Position numbers and translations under genes: made by a program. The notes under the pieces were generated by a model. That model saw nothing but the letters and a program-made list of their open reading frames with translations, was not told the origin of the DNA and ran no database searches. Below are positions 9,411 through 18,645 of a stretch of 64,000 bases of DNA, one piece after another; within the stretch, counting starts at the first letter, position 1, and every line of letters begins with the position of its first letter. The DNA is from Kumtagia sp052180275 (GTDB lineage Bacteria; Pseudomonadota; Alphaproteobacteria; Rhizobiales; Rhizobiaceae): NCBI RefSeq assembly GCF_052180275.1, contig NZ_CP197465.1, positions 5,580,001 to 5,644,000 on the forward strand. The letters run 5' to 3'.

Positions 9411-10430
9411 GTGACGTCCCCGCAACCAAAACTCGTCTGCCGCAACGTCTGGAAGCTGTTCGGCTCCGGCGCGGCAGCGTTTTTCGCCAGCGGCCGACAG
9501 AGCGCGTCGCCGGAAGAGGTAGCGGCTGCGCGTCTGTTCGCGGCGGTGCGCGCCGTTGACCTCGCGGTCCATGAGGGCGAAATCTTCGTGATCATGGGAC
9601 TATCCGGTTCGGGCAAATCGACGCTGGTGCGCTGCCTGTCGCGGCTGGTCGAGCCGACGGCGGGCGAAATCCTGTTCAACGGCGAGAACCTGCTCGCCGC
9701 CAGCGACAAACGCATGGTCGAAATCCGCCGCCACCAGATGGGCATGGTGTTCCAGAACTTTGCCCTGCTGCCGCATCTCACCGTGCTCGCCAACGTCGCC
9801 TTCCCGCTGGAAGTCCAGGGAATGGAGCGGACGGCACGGGAGACGCGGGCGAAAAAGATGGTCGAACTGGTCGGGCTTTCCGGCAAGGAGGCGTTTTTCC
9901 CGCGCGAGCTTTCCGGCGGCCAGCAGCAGCGCGTCGGCATTGCCCGCTCGCTCGCCGTCGAGCCGGAACTATGGTTCCTCGACGAGCCGTTTTCCGCCCT
10001 CGACCCGCTGATCCGCCGCGAGATGCAGGACGAGTTCATGCGCCTGCAATCGGTGCTGAAGAAGACCATCGTGTTCATCACCCACGATTTCGACGAGGCG
10101 ATCCGGCTCGCCGACCGCATCGCCATCATGAAGGACGGGGCGATCGTCCAGGCCGGCACGCCGGAGGACCTCGTGCTGAGCCCGGCGACGCCCTACGTCG
10201 CCGAGTTCACCCGCAACGTGCCACGAGCCAAGGTCGTCAAGGTGGGCTCGGTGATGAAGCCGGCGCCAGCGGGCTTGAACGGCGCAGCCGTCCCCGCCCG
10301 CGCCACGGTTGCGGAGGCGGCGCCGCGTTTCGGCGCCGGCATCGATCTGCTACGCGTCGAGGACGGCGAGGGCCGCACCGCCGGCGCGCTGCACCGCGCC
10401 GATGTCATCGACATCATGATGCGGGGGTGA
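9411..10430 (+). CDS. Quaternary amine ABC transporter ATP-binding protein (ProV type)
   Basis: A 339-residue ATPase of the ProV/OpuAA subfamily that energises uptake of glycine betaine-like solutes. Walker A is GLSGSGKST (63-71), the signature is LSGGQQQRV (167-175) and Walker B is LWFLDEP (187-193), followed by the ITHDFDEA switch region. The N-terminus carries the extra segment before Walker A that is typical of ProV. The C-terminal ~90 residues are a regulatory extension in the position of the CBS domains, ending LHRADVIDIMMRG. The start is a GTG at 9411, 117 bp after the binding protein. A large palindrome (10450-10607) separates it from the permease gene. Confidence 0.92.
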   Translation: MTSPQPKLVCRNVWKLFGSGAAAFFASGRQSASPEEVAAARLFAAVRAVDLAVHEGEIFVIMGLSGSGKSTLVRCLSRLVEPTAGEILFNGENLLAASDKRMVEIRRHQMGMVFQNFALLPHLTVLANVAFPLEVQGMERTARETRAKKMVELVGLSGKEAFFPRELSGGQQQRVGIARSLAVEPELWFLDEPFSALDPLIRREMQDEFMRLQSVLKKTIVFITHDFDEAIRLADRIAIMKDGAIVQAGTPEDLVLSPATPYVAEFTRNVPRAKVVKVGSVMKPAPAGLNGAAVPARATVAEAAPRFGAGIDLLRVEDGEGRTAGALHRADVIDIMMRG

Positions 10431-10449
10431 GGATGTTTGCGTTCCTTCG

Positions 10450-10607
10450 CACCCCCCTCTGTCCTGCCGGACATCTCCCCCGCAAGGGGGGAGATTGGCA
10501 GCTTCAACCTCACCTCTCCTCCTGCAACGTTGGTGATTGGCGAAACCAGAGCGGCCGGCCAATCTCCCCCCTTGCGGGGGAGATGTCCGGCAGGACAGAG
10601 GGGGGTG
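10450..10607. repeat. 158-bp palindromic intergenic element with perfect 49-bp inverted repeat
   Basis: The left arm (10450-10498) and right arm (10559-10607) are exact reverse complements over 49 bp and enclose a 60-bp spacer. Each arm contains CTGTCCTGCCGGACATCTC followed by a smaller C-run/G-run hairpin. The same arm core recurs at 35857-36034 and 43469-43646, so this is one copy of a dispersed element of the RIME/large-palindrome type known from rhizobial genomes. It sits inside the transport operon between the ATPase and permease genes, so the transcript should fold into a very stable stem there. Confidence 0.9.
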
Positions 10608-10653
10608 GGACAGAGCGCCTCCGATCTTTACGAAAATCAGACGGAGCGCTGCC

Positions 10654-12672
10654 ATGAGCGCGCCCGGCATCGATACCGCTCCCATCGCCCCGCCGCGCAT
10701 CGATGGCGGCATGCCATCCCTTCCGTGGCTCATCGCACTCGCTGTTTTCATCGCCTTCTGGCAATGGGGCGAACCCCTTGCGAAATGGGCCTTCGACTAT
10801 CCGAAGGCTTGGCAAATTCCGGCGCAGCGCTGGATCGGCGCAGCCATGAAATGGCTGGTGAACGACGCCAGCTTCGGCCTTTTCAACTTCACCGACCTGA
10901 CCCGCTTCGTTGCCACGATCATCGACCTGCCCTATCGCCTGGCGCTCAGCCTGCTGGCCACCGGTTTTCTCTCCGGCCAGGGCTCCAGCGCAATCCAGAT
11001 CGTGCCGCCGCTGTCGTGGATCGCCGTGGTCGGCATCGTCGCCATGATGGGATTTTATGCCGGCGGGCGAAGGCTGGCGCTGCTTGCCGGCGGCTGTTTT
11101 TTGTTCCTCGCTATGTTCGGCCAATGGACCAGCGCCATGGTGACGCTGGCGTCCATCCTGGTCGCCGTGCCGATCGGCGTCGTGGGCGGGCTGGCGCTGG
11201 GTCTGGCCGCCTATCGCTGGCCGCGTTTCGAGGTGGCGCTCACACCGGTTCTCGACCTGATGCAGACGATCCCGGTCTTCGCCTATCTCGTGCCGATCCT
11301 GTTCCTGTTCGGCTTCGGGCCGACCGCGGCGATCGTCGCGACGCTGATCTACGCCATGCCGCCGATGACCCGCATCACCATCCTGGCGCTGCGCTCGATC
11401 CCGTCGGAAATCCACGACCTCGGCCGCATGATCGGCTGCACGCGAAGGCAGATGACCTGGCGGGTGCTGGTTCCCTCGGCCAAGGACAGCCTGATGGTCG
11501 GCGTCAACCAGGTGATCATGCTGTCGCTCAATATGGTCATCATCGCCTCGATGATCGGCGCCGGCGGGCTGGGTTTCGACGTACTGGCGGCACTGCGCCG
11601 CCTCGACATCGGCGCCGGTCTCGAAGCCGGTCTGGCGATCGTCGCGCTCGCGGTGGCGCTCGACCGGCTGAGCCAGGCTTTTGCCGCCAAAGCCGGCACG
11701 GCGGCCCATGCCGAGCGTCCGGCGGGCATCGTGGCGCGTGCGCCCTACACGGCCGGCGCGCTGGCACTGGTGGCCGCGACCTTCATCATCGGGCTGGCGC
11801 TGCCCGCCGTGCAGACCTATCCGGAGGCACTGCAAATATCGACCGGCACGTTCTTCTCGCGCGTCGTCGGATGGATAAACGTCAACTTCTTCGACGCCTT
11901 CGAGGCGCTGAAGAACGCTGTTCTGCTCAATATCCTCGTGCCGTTCAAGCGGCTGCTGGCCGGCCTGCCCTGGCTCGGCGTGGTCGGGATGCTGGCCTTC
12001 GCCGGCTGGCGGCTCGGCGGCACACGTCTCGCCGCGCTGGTGGGCGTGCTTGCCTTCCTGATCGCCGCCACCGGCCAATGGGAAAAGGCGATGGTCACCG
12101 TCTATCTCTGCGGCATCTCGGTGGTGATCGCATCACTGATCGGCGTCCCCATCGCCATCCTCGTCGCCGAGCGTGAGAAACTGTGGCGGTGGGTGCAGGC
12201 GATCATCGACACGCTGCAGACGCTGCCGTCCTTCGTCTACCTGATGCCGGCGGTGATGCTGTTCCGCGTCGGCGATTTTACCGCCATGATCGCGATCGTC
12301 GCCTATGCCATCGCGCCTGCCATCCGCTACACCGTGCTCGGCCTGCAGAAGGTTGATCCGCGCGTCATCGAGGCCGGCCGCGCCATGGGCTGCACGCCCT
12401 GGCAGCTTCTCACCAAGATACGGCTGAGGCTGGCGCTGCCGGAAATCATGCTCGGCCTCAACCAGACGATCATGTTCGCGCTGTCGATGCTGGTGATCAC
12501 CGCGCTGGTCGGCACGCGCGACCTCGGCCAGGAAGTCTATATCGCGCTGACCAAGGCGGACACCGGACGCGGTCTGGTTGCGGGACTGGCGGTCGCCTTC
12601 ATCGCCATCATAGCCGACCGGCTGATCGCTGCGGGTGCCGCGCGGACACGCACGCGACTCGGGCTCGGCTGA
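10654..12672 (+). CDS. Fused double permease of glycine betaine ABC transporter (ProW-ProW)
   Basis: A 673-residue inner-membrane protein made of two ProW-type permease modules in tandem. Module 1 contains LMQTIPVFAYLVPILFLFGF and the EAA-loop region GRMIGCTRRQMTWRVLVPSA; module 2 contains DTLQTLPSFVYLMPAVMLF and GRAMGCTPWQLLTKIRLRLA. The EAA loops contact the ATPase. Most ProW proteins are about half this length and act as homodimers, so here one chain supplies both halves, a form known in some alphaproteobacterial betaine systems. The start at 10654 is set by GGAG 7 bp upstream and avoids translating the palindrome in front. It probably forms the channel with the ATPase at 9411-10430 and the binding protein at 8319-9293. 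Confidence 0.92.
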   Translation: MSAPGIDTAPIAPPRIDGGMPSLPWLIALAVFIAFWQWGEPLAKWAFDYPKAWQIPAQRWIGAAMKWLVNDASFGLFNFTDLTRFVATIIDLPYRLALSLLATGFLSGQGSSAIQIVPPLSWIAVVGIVAMMGFYAGGRRLALLAGGCFLFLAMFGQWTSAMVTLASILVAVPIGVVGGLALGLAAYRWPRFEVALTPVLDLMQTIPVFAYLVPILFLFGFGPTAAIVATLIYAMPPMTRITILALRSIPSEIHDLGRMIGCTRRQMTWRVLVPSAKDSLMVGVNQVIMLSLNMVIIASMIGAGGLGFDVLAALRRLDIGAGLEAGLAIVALAVALDRLSQAFAAKAGTAAHAERPAGIVARAPYTAGALALVAATFIIGLALPAVQTYPEALQISTGTFFSRVVGWINVNFFDAFEALKNAVLLNILVPFKRLLAGLPWLGVVGMLAFAGWRLGGTRLAALVGVLAFLIAATGQWEKAMVTVYLCGISVVIASLIGVPIAILVAEREKLWRWVQAIIDTLQTLPSFVYLMPAVMLFRVGDFTAMIAIVAYAIAPAIRYTVLGLQKVDPRVIEAGRAMGCTPWQLLTKIRLRLALPEIMLGLNQTIMFALSMLVITALVGTRDLGQEVYIALTKADTGRGLVAGLAVAFIAIIADRLIAAGAARTRTRLGLG

Positions 12673-12725
12673 GGCGCAAAACCTATGACCGAAAACAAAA
12701 AGATTCCGAACGGGATGAAACATCT

Positions 12726-15179
12726 ATGACTTTCCCAACACACGCCCAGATCGTCGTCATCGGCGGGGGCATCATCGGCTGCTCGACGGCCTATCACCTC
12801 GCCCGCGACCACAAGGCCGATGTCGTGCTGCTGGAACAGGGCAAGCTGACCTCCGGCTCGACATGGCATGCCGCCGGACTGGTGGGCCAGTTGCGCTCGT
12901 CCGCCTCGATCACCCGCGTGCTGAAATATTCGGTCGACCTCTACAAGACCCTCAAGGGCGAGACCGGGCTGGAAACCGGCTGGAAGATGACCGGCTGCCT
13001 GCGGCTCGCCACCAACCAGGACCGGTGGACCGAATTTCGCCGACTCGCCACCACGGCGAAAAGCTTCGGCATGGACATGCACCTACTGGACGCGGCCGAG
13101 GTCAAGAGGATGTGGCCGCTGATGGAAACCTCCGACTTGGTCGGCGCCTCATGGCTGCCTACCGACGGGCAGGCCAGCCCTTCCGACATCACGCAGTCTC
13201 TGGCGAAGGGCGCGCGTATGCACGGCGCAAAACTGTTCGAGGAGGTGCGCGTCACCGGCTTCGACATGACCGACGGCCGCATCACTACGGTCAAGACCAC
13301 GAAGGGCGACATTGCCTGCGAGAAAGTGGTGAACTGCGCCGGCCAGTGGGCGCGGCAGGTCGGCGCCATGGCCGGCATCGACGTGCCACTCCAGCCCGTA
13401 AAACACCAGTACATCATCACCGAGAAGATCGACGGGCTTGCCGCCGACGCGCCGACGATCCGCGACCCCGACCGCCGCACCTATTTCAAGGAGGAGGTCG
13501 GCGGCCTCGTCATGGGCGGCTATGAACCGAATCCGCAGGCGTGGGACACAGGGCTTGCCGGCGGCGACGTGCCGAACGATTGGGAATTCCGGCTGTTCGA
13601 CGACGATTTCGACCATTTCGAGCAGCATATGACTCAGGCCATCGCGCGCGTGCCTGCGCTGGAGCGCGTCGGCGTCAAGCAGATGATCAATGGGCCGGAA
13701 AGCTTTACCCCGGACGGCAATTTTATCCTCGGCTCCGCGCCGGAGTGCGCCAACATGTTCGTCGGCGCCGGCTTCAACGCCTTCGGCATCGCGTCCGGCG
13801 GCGGCGCCGGCTGGGTGCTGGCGCAATGGGTTGTCGACGGCGAGGCGCCGCTGGATCTATGGGTCGTCGATATCAGGCGTTTTTCCGGCCTGCACCGCGA
13901 CCGGCAGTGGGTGCGCGACCGCACGCTCGAAGCCTACGGAAAACACTACACGATCGGTTTCCCGCACGAGGAATATCTGTCCGGCCGCCCGGCTATCGTC
14001 TCGCCGCTCTACGACAGGCTCAACGCGCATGGCGCGGTTTTCGGGTCGAAACTCGGCTGGGAGCGGCCAAACTGGTTCGCGCCCCAGGGCACCAAAGCCA
14101 GGGATATCTACTCCATGGGCCGGCAGAACTGGTTTGCGCCGGTCGGCGACGAGCACCGGCATGTGCGCGAGCATGTCGGCATCTTCGACCAGTCCTCCTT
14201 CGCCAAATATGAAGTGAGCGGCCCGGACGCGGCGCGCGCGCTGGACTGGATTTGCGCCAACGACGTCTCGAAGCCGGCCGGGCGGCTGACCTACACGCAG
14301 CTTCTCAACACGCGCGGCGGCATCGAGGCCGACCTGACTGTGGCGCGGCTCGCCGACGATCTTTTTTACGTCGTGACTGGAACCGGTTTCCGTACCCACG
14401 ACCGCGCCTGGATCGCCGACCATATTCCCGAAAATTTCGATGTGTCGATCGAGGACATCACCGAGAAATACGGCACGCTGTCGCTGATGGGGCCGAACGC
14501 CCGGAAAGTGCTGGCGGCCGTCACCGACGCCGACGTCTCCAACGCCGCCTTCCCGTTCGGCCATGTCCGCGAGATCGGCATTGCCGGAGCGATGGTGCGG
14601 GCGTTGCGCGTCACCTATGTCGGCGAGCTCGGCTGGGAACTGCACATCCCGATCGAGGCTACCGGAAAGGTGTTCGACGCGCTGATGGCGGCGGGCGCGG
14701 CGCACGGCATCCGCCCCGTCGGCTACCGCGCGCTGGAATCGCTGCGTCTCGAAAAAGGCTATCGCGCCTGGGGTTCGGATATCACGCCCAATGACACGCC
14801 GTTCGAGGCAGGGCTCGGCTGGGCGGTGAAGCTGCGCAAGAACACCGACTTCGTCGGCCGCCGCGCGCTGGAGAAGATCAACGGCGCGCCGCTTAATAAG
14901 CGCTTCGCCGGCTTCACCGTCGACGACCCGGACATCGTGCTGGTTGGGCGCGAGACGATCCTGCGCAACGGCGAGCCGGTCGGCTACCTGTCGTCCGGCG
15001 GCTACGGCTACACGGTCGGCAAGAACATCGGCTACGGCTATGTGCGCAACGCCGACGGCGTCGACGACGATTTCCTGGGTTCCGGCGATTACGAACTGGT
15101 CGTGGCGATGGAAAAAACCCCGGCACATATCCACCTCGAGCCGCTGTACGACCCCAAGGGCGACAAGGTGAAAGGATGA
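12726..15179 (+). CDS. FAD-dependent oxidoreductase with GcvT-type C-terminus (dimethylglycine/sarcosine dehydrogenase family)
   Basis: An 817-residue two-part enzyme. The N-terminal half is a DAO-type flavoprotein with the dinucleotide motif VVIGGGIIGCSTAYHLA (residues ~10-26) and STWHAAGLVGQLR, the segment that carries the flavin-linking His in dimethylglycine and sarcosine dehydrogenases. The C-terminal half is a GcvT/aminomethyltransferase fold (LSLMGPNARKVLAAV, YVGELGWELHIPIE, GYRALESLRLEKGYRAWGSD) that binds tetrahydrofolate and takes up the released one-carbon unit. The position behind a betaine-type transporter suggests oxidative demethylation of dimethylglycine, sarcosine or a related N-methyl amine. 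The exact substrate cannot be told. Its neighbour at 15231 is a diverged paralogue. Confidence 0.85.
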   Translation: MTFPTHAQIVVIGGGIIGCSTAYHLARDHKADVVLLEQGKLTSGSTWHAAGLVGQLRSSASITRVLKYSVDLYKTLKGETGLETGWKMTGCLRLATNQDRWTEFRRLATTAKSFGMDMHLLDAAEVKRMWPLMETSDLVGASWLPTDGQASPSDITQSLAKGARMHGAKLFEEVRVTGFDMTDGRITTVKTTKGDIACEKVVNCAGQWARQVGAMAGIDVPLQPVKHQYIITEKIDGLAADAPTIRDPDRRTYFKEEVGGLVMGGYEPNPQAWDTGLAGGDVPNDWEFRLFDDDFDHFEQHMTQAIARVPALERVGVKQMINGPESFTPDGNFILGSAPECANMFVGAGFNAFGIASGGGAGWVLAQWVVDGEAPLDLWVVDIRRFSGLHRDRQWVRDRTLEAYGKHYTIGFPHEEYLSGRPAIVSPLYDRLNAHGAVFGSKLGWERPNWFAPQGTKARDIYSMGRQNWFAPVGDEHRHVREHVGIFDQSSFAKYEVSGPDAARALDWICANDVSKPAGRLTYTQLLNTRGGIEADLTVARLADDLFYVVTGTGFRTHDRAWIADHIPENFDVSIEDITEKYGTLSLMGPNARKVLAAVTDADVSNAAFPFGHVREIGIAGAMVRALRVTYVGELGWELHIPIEATGKVFDALMAAGAAHGIRPVGYRALESLRLEKGYRAWGSDITPNDTPFEAGLGWAVKLRKNTDFVGRRALEKINGAPLNKRFAGFTVDDPDIVLVGRETILRNGEPVGYLSSGGYGYTVGKNIGYGYVRNADGVDDDFLGSGDYELVVAMEKTPAHIHLEPLYDPKGDKVKG

Positions 15180-15230
15180 ACATCGGCATCGTCTGCGCTT
15201 TTCGCAACACACCCATACCAGAGCACCCGC

Positions 15231-17648
15231 ATGCCCTTCCGCGCTGACCGCCACGTCAAAATCCTCATCATTGGCGGCGGGGCGATCGGCACCTCGCTCG
15301 CCTACCATCTCGGCCGCGACGGCGCGAAGGACGTGCTACTGGTGGAGAAGGCGCAGCTTACCCACGGCTGTACATGGCACGCCGCCGGCCTCGTCGGCCA
15401 GTTGCGCGGCAAACGCAATCTTACGCGCCTGATGCAGAATTCGGTCGCCGTGTTCGACCGGCTGGAGGCCGAGACCGACCAGCATATCGCCTGGAAGAAG
15501 GTCGGGTCGCTGCGGCTCGCCGGCAGCCCGGCGCGCTGGAGCGAGATCCGCCGCTCGATGGGCCAGGCGAAAAGCTTTGGCGTCGAATGCCACTCGCTCA
15601 CCGCCGACGAGGCGGAAAAACATTTCCCCTTCATCGTCAAGGACGGCATCGAAGGCGCCGCCTTCATCCCCGGCGACGGCTATATCGACCCCTATTCGCT
15701 GACCATGGCCTATGCCAAGGGCGCCCGGCAAAACGGCGTGCGCATCGAGGAAGGCGTCTGCGTCGAGGAGATCATCGTCGAGGGCCGCCGCGTCGTCGGC
15801 GTGTCGACCAACAGCGGCACGATCTCCTGCGACATCCTCGTCAACTGCGCCGGCCTGTGGGCCAAGCGGGTCGGCAAGATGGCCGGTGTGCCGCTGGCGG
15901 CCGGCATCGTCGAGCACCAGTATTTCCTGACCGAGAAGAAGCTGACGCTCGATCCCGGCCTGACCACGCTGCGCGACCCCGACCACAATTTTTATCTCAA
16001 GCCCGACACCGGCTCCTTCGCCATCGGCGGCTGGGAGGACGGCTCGGTCGGCTTCCATCGCGGCATGCCGCCGCTGGATTTCGGCCGCGAACTGTTTGCG
16101 CCCAACATGGAGCGGCTGGAACTGTTCGCCCTGCCCGCCGCAGAGCGCCTGCCGGTGCTCAACGAGATCGGCATCCAGACCGTCATCAACGGGCCGATCC
16201 CCGTATCCTACGACGGTGAACCGATCATGGGTCTCGCCCCGGAACTCGACAATTTCTACGTCGCCTGCGGCTTCACGGCCGGCATCGCGGCGTCGGGCGG
16301 CGCAGGCCTCGCGCTGTCCAACATGATCCTGCACGGCGACGCCGGCATGGACCTCTGGCCCTTCGACGTCAGGCGCTTCGGCGCCGTCCAGGCGCAGGGC
16401 CGCTATCTCGAGGAACGCGCCATCGAGGCCTACGGCGCCTACTACAAGATCCACTGGCCGGCCGAGGAAGCGCATGCCGGGCGTGGCCTGCGCCGCTCGC
16501 CGCTGCACGAGACGCTGCGCCGGGCCGGCGCGGTGTTCGGCTCGAAATTCGGCTGGGAGCGGCCGAACTGGTTCGCGCTGCCGGGCCGCGATGCCGTCGA
16601 ACTCGGCAGCTTCGAGGGCAAGCCTGGCTGGTTCGACGCCGTCGGCGCGGAGGTGCGCGCCATCCGCGAGCGGGCGGCGCTGATCGACCAGACGTCGTTC
16701 TCGAAGTTCGAAATCTCCGGCGAGGGCGCGCTGGAGGCCATGCAGCGCATCGCCGCCAATGATCTCGGAGGCGCGCCGGGCAAGGCCGTTTACACGCAGC
16801 TCTGCAACGAGCGCGGCGGCATCGAGGCCGACGTCACCATCATCCATATCAGCGACGACCTGCTCTATCTCGTCACCGGCTCCGGTTTCGGCATCCGCGA
16901 CGGCCATTGGGTCCGCCGGCACCTGCCGCAGGGCATAGGCTTCCGCGAGGTGACCGGCCAATACGCAACGATCAATCTCTGCGGACCACTGTCGCGAAAA
17001 ATCCTGCAATCGGTCAGCGACGACGACCTTTCCAACGCGGCACATCCGTTCCTGGCGGCGCGCTGGATCGAGGTCGGCAATGCCCGCGCGCTGGCCGTGC
17101 GCATCGGTTATGTCGGCGAGCTCGGCTACGAGCTCTACGTGCCGCAGGAATTTGCCTGCCACGTCTACGAGACGCTGCTCGGCGCCAGCGAGCCGTTCGA
17201 AGTTTCCAATGTCGGCTATCGCGCAATCGACGCGGCGCGCTTGGAAAAGGGCTATCTCTACTGGTCGGGCGACATCACGCCCGACTACAACCCCTACGAG
17301 GCCGGCCTCGGCTTCGCCGTGGTGCTCGACAAGGGCGACTTCATCGGCCGCGCGGCGCTGGCGAAGATCAAGGCCGAGGGCGTCAGGCGAAAGCTCTGCT
17401 CCTTCACCATCGACGGTTTCGCGCCGCTGCATGGCGGCGAATCGATCCTGCTCGGCGGCAAGGTGGTCGGCTCGACCTCGTCCACCGGGTATGGCTACAC
17501 GCTCGGCAAGACCATCGCCTTCGGCTACCTGCCGGCGGAATTTTCCGGCGAAAGCGCGTTCACGATCGAGGCGTTCGGCAAACCCTATGCCGCGACGCGC
17601 GGCCCGCGCGTGCTCTATGATCCCAAGATGGAGAGACTGAAGGCATGA
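15231..17648 (+). CDS. Second FAD-dependent oxidoreductase with GcvT-type C-terminus (paralogue)
   Basis: An 805-residue paralogue of the preceding gene with the same architecture: ILIIGGGAIGTSLAYHLG flavin motif, CTWHAAGLVGQLRG with the candidate flavin-linking His, then a folate-binding GcvT half (INLCGPLSRKILQSV, YVGELGYELYVPQE, GYRAIDAARLEKGYLYWSGD). The parallel motifs in both genes indicate an old tandem duplication, and they are too diverged to be redundant by default. In the demethylation series betaine -> dimethylglycine -> sarcosine -> glycine, two such enzymes could take successive steps; this is inference. Its last codons overlap the start of the kinase-like gene by 4 bp (ATGA), so the two are probably translationally coupled. 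Confidence 0.83.
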   Translation: MPFRADRHVKILIIGGGAIGTSLAYHLGRDGAKDVLLVEKAQLTHGCTWHAAGLVGQLRGKRNLTRLMQNSVAVFDRLEAETDQHIAWKKVGSLRLAGSPARWSEIRRSMGQAKSFGVECHSLTADEAEKHFPFIVKDGIEGAAFIPGDGYIDPYSLTMAYAKGARQNGVRIEEGVCVEEIIVEGRRVVGVSTNSGTISCDILVNCAGLWAKRVGKMAGVPLAAGIVEHQYFLTEKKLTLDPGLTTLRDPDHNFYLKPDTGSFAIGGWEDGSVGFHRGMPPLDFGRELFAPNMERLELFALPAAERLPVLNEIGIQTVINGPIPVSYDGEPIMGLAPELDNFYVACGFTAGIAASGGAGLALSNMILHGDAGMDLWPFDVRRFGAVQAQGRYLEERAIEAYGAYYKIHWPAEEAHAGRGLRRSPLHETLRRAGAVFGSKFGWERPNWFALPGRDAVELGSFEGKPGWFDAVGAEVRAIRERAALIDQTSFSKFEISGEGALEAMQRIAANDLGGAPGKAVYTQLCNERGGIEADVTIIHISDDLLYLVTGSGFGIRDGHWVRRHLPQGIGFREVTGQYATINLCGPLSRKILQSVSDDDLSNAAHPFLAARWIEVGNARALAVRIGYVGELGYELYVPQEFACHVYETLLGASEPFEVSNVGYRAIDAARLEKGYLYWSGDITPDYNPYEAGLGFAVVLDKGDFIGRAALAKIKAEGVRRKLCSFTIDGFAPLHGGESILLGGKVVGSTSSTGYGYTLGKTIAFGYLPAEFSGESAFTIEAFGKPYAATRGPRVLYDPKMERLKA

Positions 17649-18550
17649 GCGACGATCTTTCGCTCGCCCGCGAGGCGCTGCGGTCGATCCCGACGCTTGC
17701 CGGCCACGATCGCGAGATCGTCCGGCTGGGCGGCCTCACCAACCTCGTCTTCCGCGCCGGCAATGCCTGTTTGCGCATCCCCGGCAAGGGCACCGAGGAA
17801 TACATTAACCGAGCCAACGAGGCGGTCGCAGCGCGCGAGGCGGCAAAAGCCGGTGTCAGCCCGGACGTCATCCATTTCGACGAGAAGACCGGCTTGATGG
17901 CGACGCGTTTCATCGACGGCGCCGTCACCATGTCGCCGGAAAAGTTCAAGTCACGCGCGGGTGCTCCCGCGCGTGCAGGCGAGGCGTTCCGCAAGCTGCA
18001 TGCGTCCGGCGCGGTGTTCCCGTTCCGCTTCGAACTGTTTTCGATGATCGACGACTATTTGAAAATCCTGTCGACCAGGGATGTCGCGCTGCCGGACGGC
18101 TATCACGACGTGGTGCGCGAGGCGGAGACGGTGCGCGCCGCGCTCGCGGCCCGCCCGCTGCCGCTCGCCGCCTGCCACTGCGATCCGCTCTGCGAGAACT
18201 TTCTCGACACGGGAAGCCGTATGTGGATCGTTGACTGGGAATATTCCGGCATGAACGATCCGATGTGGGACCTTGGAGATCTCTCGGTCGAAGGCGGCTT
18301 GGACGCGGCACAGGACGAGGAGATGATTGTTGCTTATTTCGGCGGCGTCCCCTCTCCCGCCGAACGCGGCCGCATCGTGATCTACAAGGCGATGTGCGAC
18401 CTGTTGTGGACGCTGTGGGGCTTGATCCAGCTCGCCAACCGCAACCCCGTCGACGATTTCCGCGCCTACGCCGACGGCCGCTTCGCCCGCTGCAAGGCGC
18501 TGATGGGCACGGCGGATTTCGGTCGGCATGTTGCAGCCGTAAGGGGTTGA
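17645..18550 (+). CDS. Choline/ethanolamine kinase-like phosphotransferase
   Basis: A 301-residue member of the choline kinase/aminoglycoside phosphotransferase superfamily. The catalytic loop HCDPLCEN (near base 18175) supplies the catalytic Asp and the Asn, and IVDWEYSGMNDPMWDLG (near 18228) carries the metal-binding Asp. The family transfers the ATP gamma-phosphate to a small alcohol such as choline, ethanolamine or an aminoglycoside. Overlap of its ATG with the preceding stop places it in the amine operon, so choline or a related amino alcohol is the natural guess. It may instead phosphorylate a sugar or have a regulatory role. No downstream gene of the operon follows; galE starts 95 bp later after its own leader. 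Confidence 0.8.
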   Translation: MSDDLSLAREALRSIPTLAGHDREIVRLGGLTNLVFRAGNACLRIPGKGTEEYINRANEAVAAREAAKAGVSPDVIHFDEKTGLMATRFIDGAVTMSPEKFKSRAGAPARAGEAFRKLHASGAVFPFRFELFSMIDDYLKILSTRDVALPDGYHDVVREAETVRAALAARPLPLAACHCDPLCENFLDTGSRMWIVDWEYSGMNDPMWDLGDLSVEGGLDAAQDEEMIVAYFGGVPSPAERGRIVIYKAMCDLLWTLWGLIQLANRNPVDDFRAYADGRFARCKALMGTADFGRHVAAVRG

Positions 18551-18645
18551 AAACCATACGCGATCGAGCGGGGCGCCATTTCCGCCCCCGTAAGCAAACA
18601 TCAATGCCGTCGCGCTAGCCTGTTCCCGAAAACAGGGAATACTTC

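Noticed and set aside
15336..17432. A 698-codon open frame on the minus strand
   Set aside because: It is fully antisense to the second FAD/GcvT oxidoreductase, whose motifs are unambiguous.
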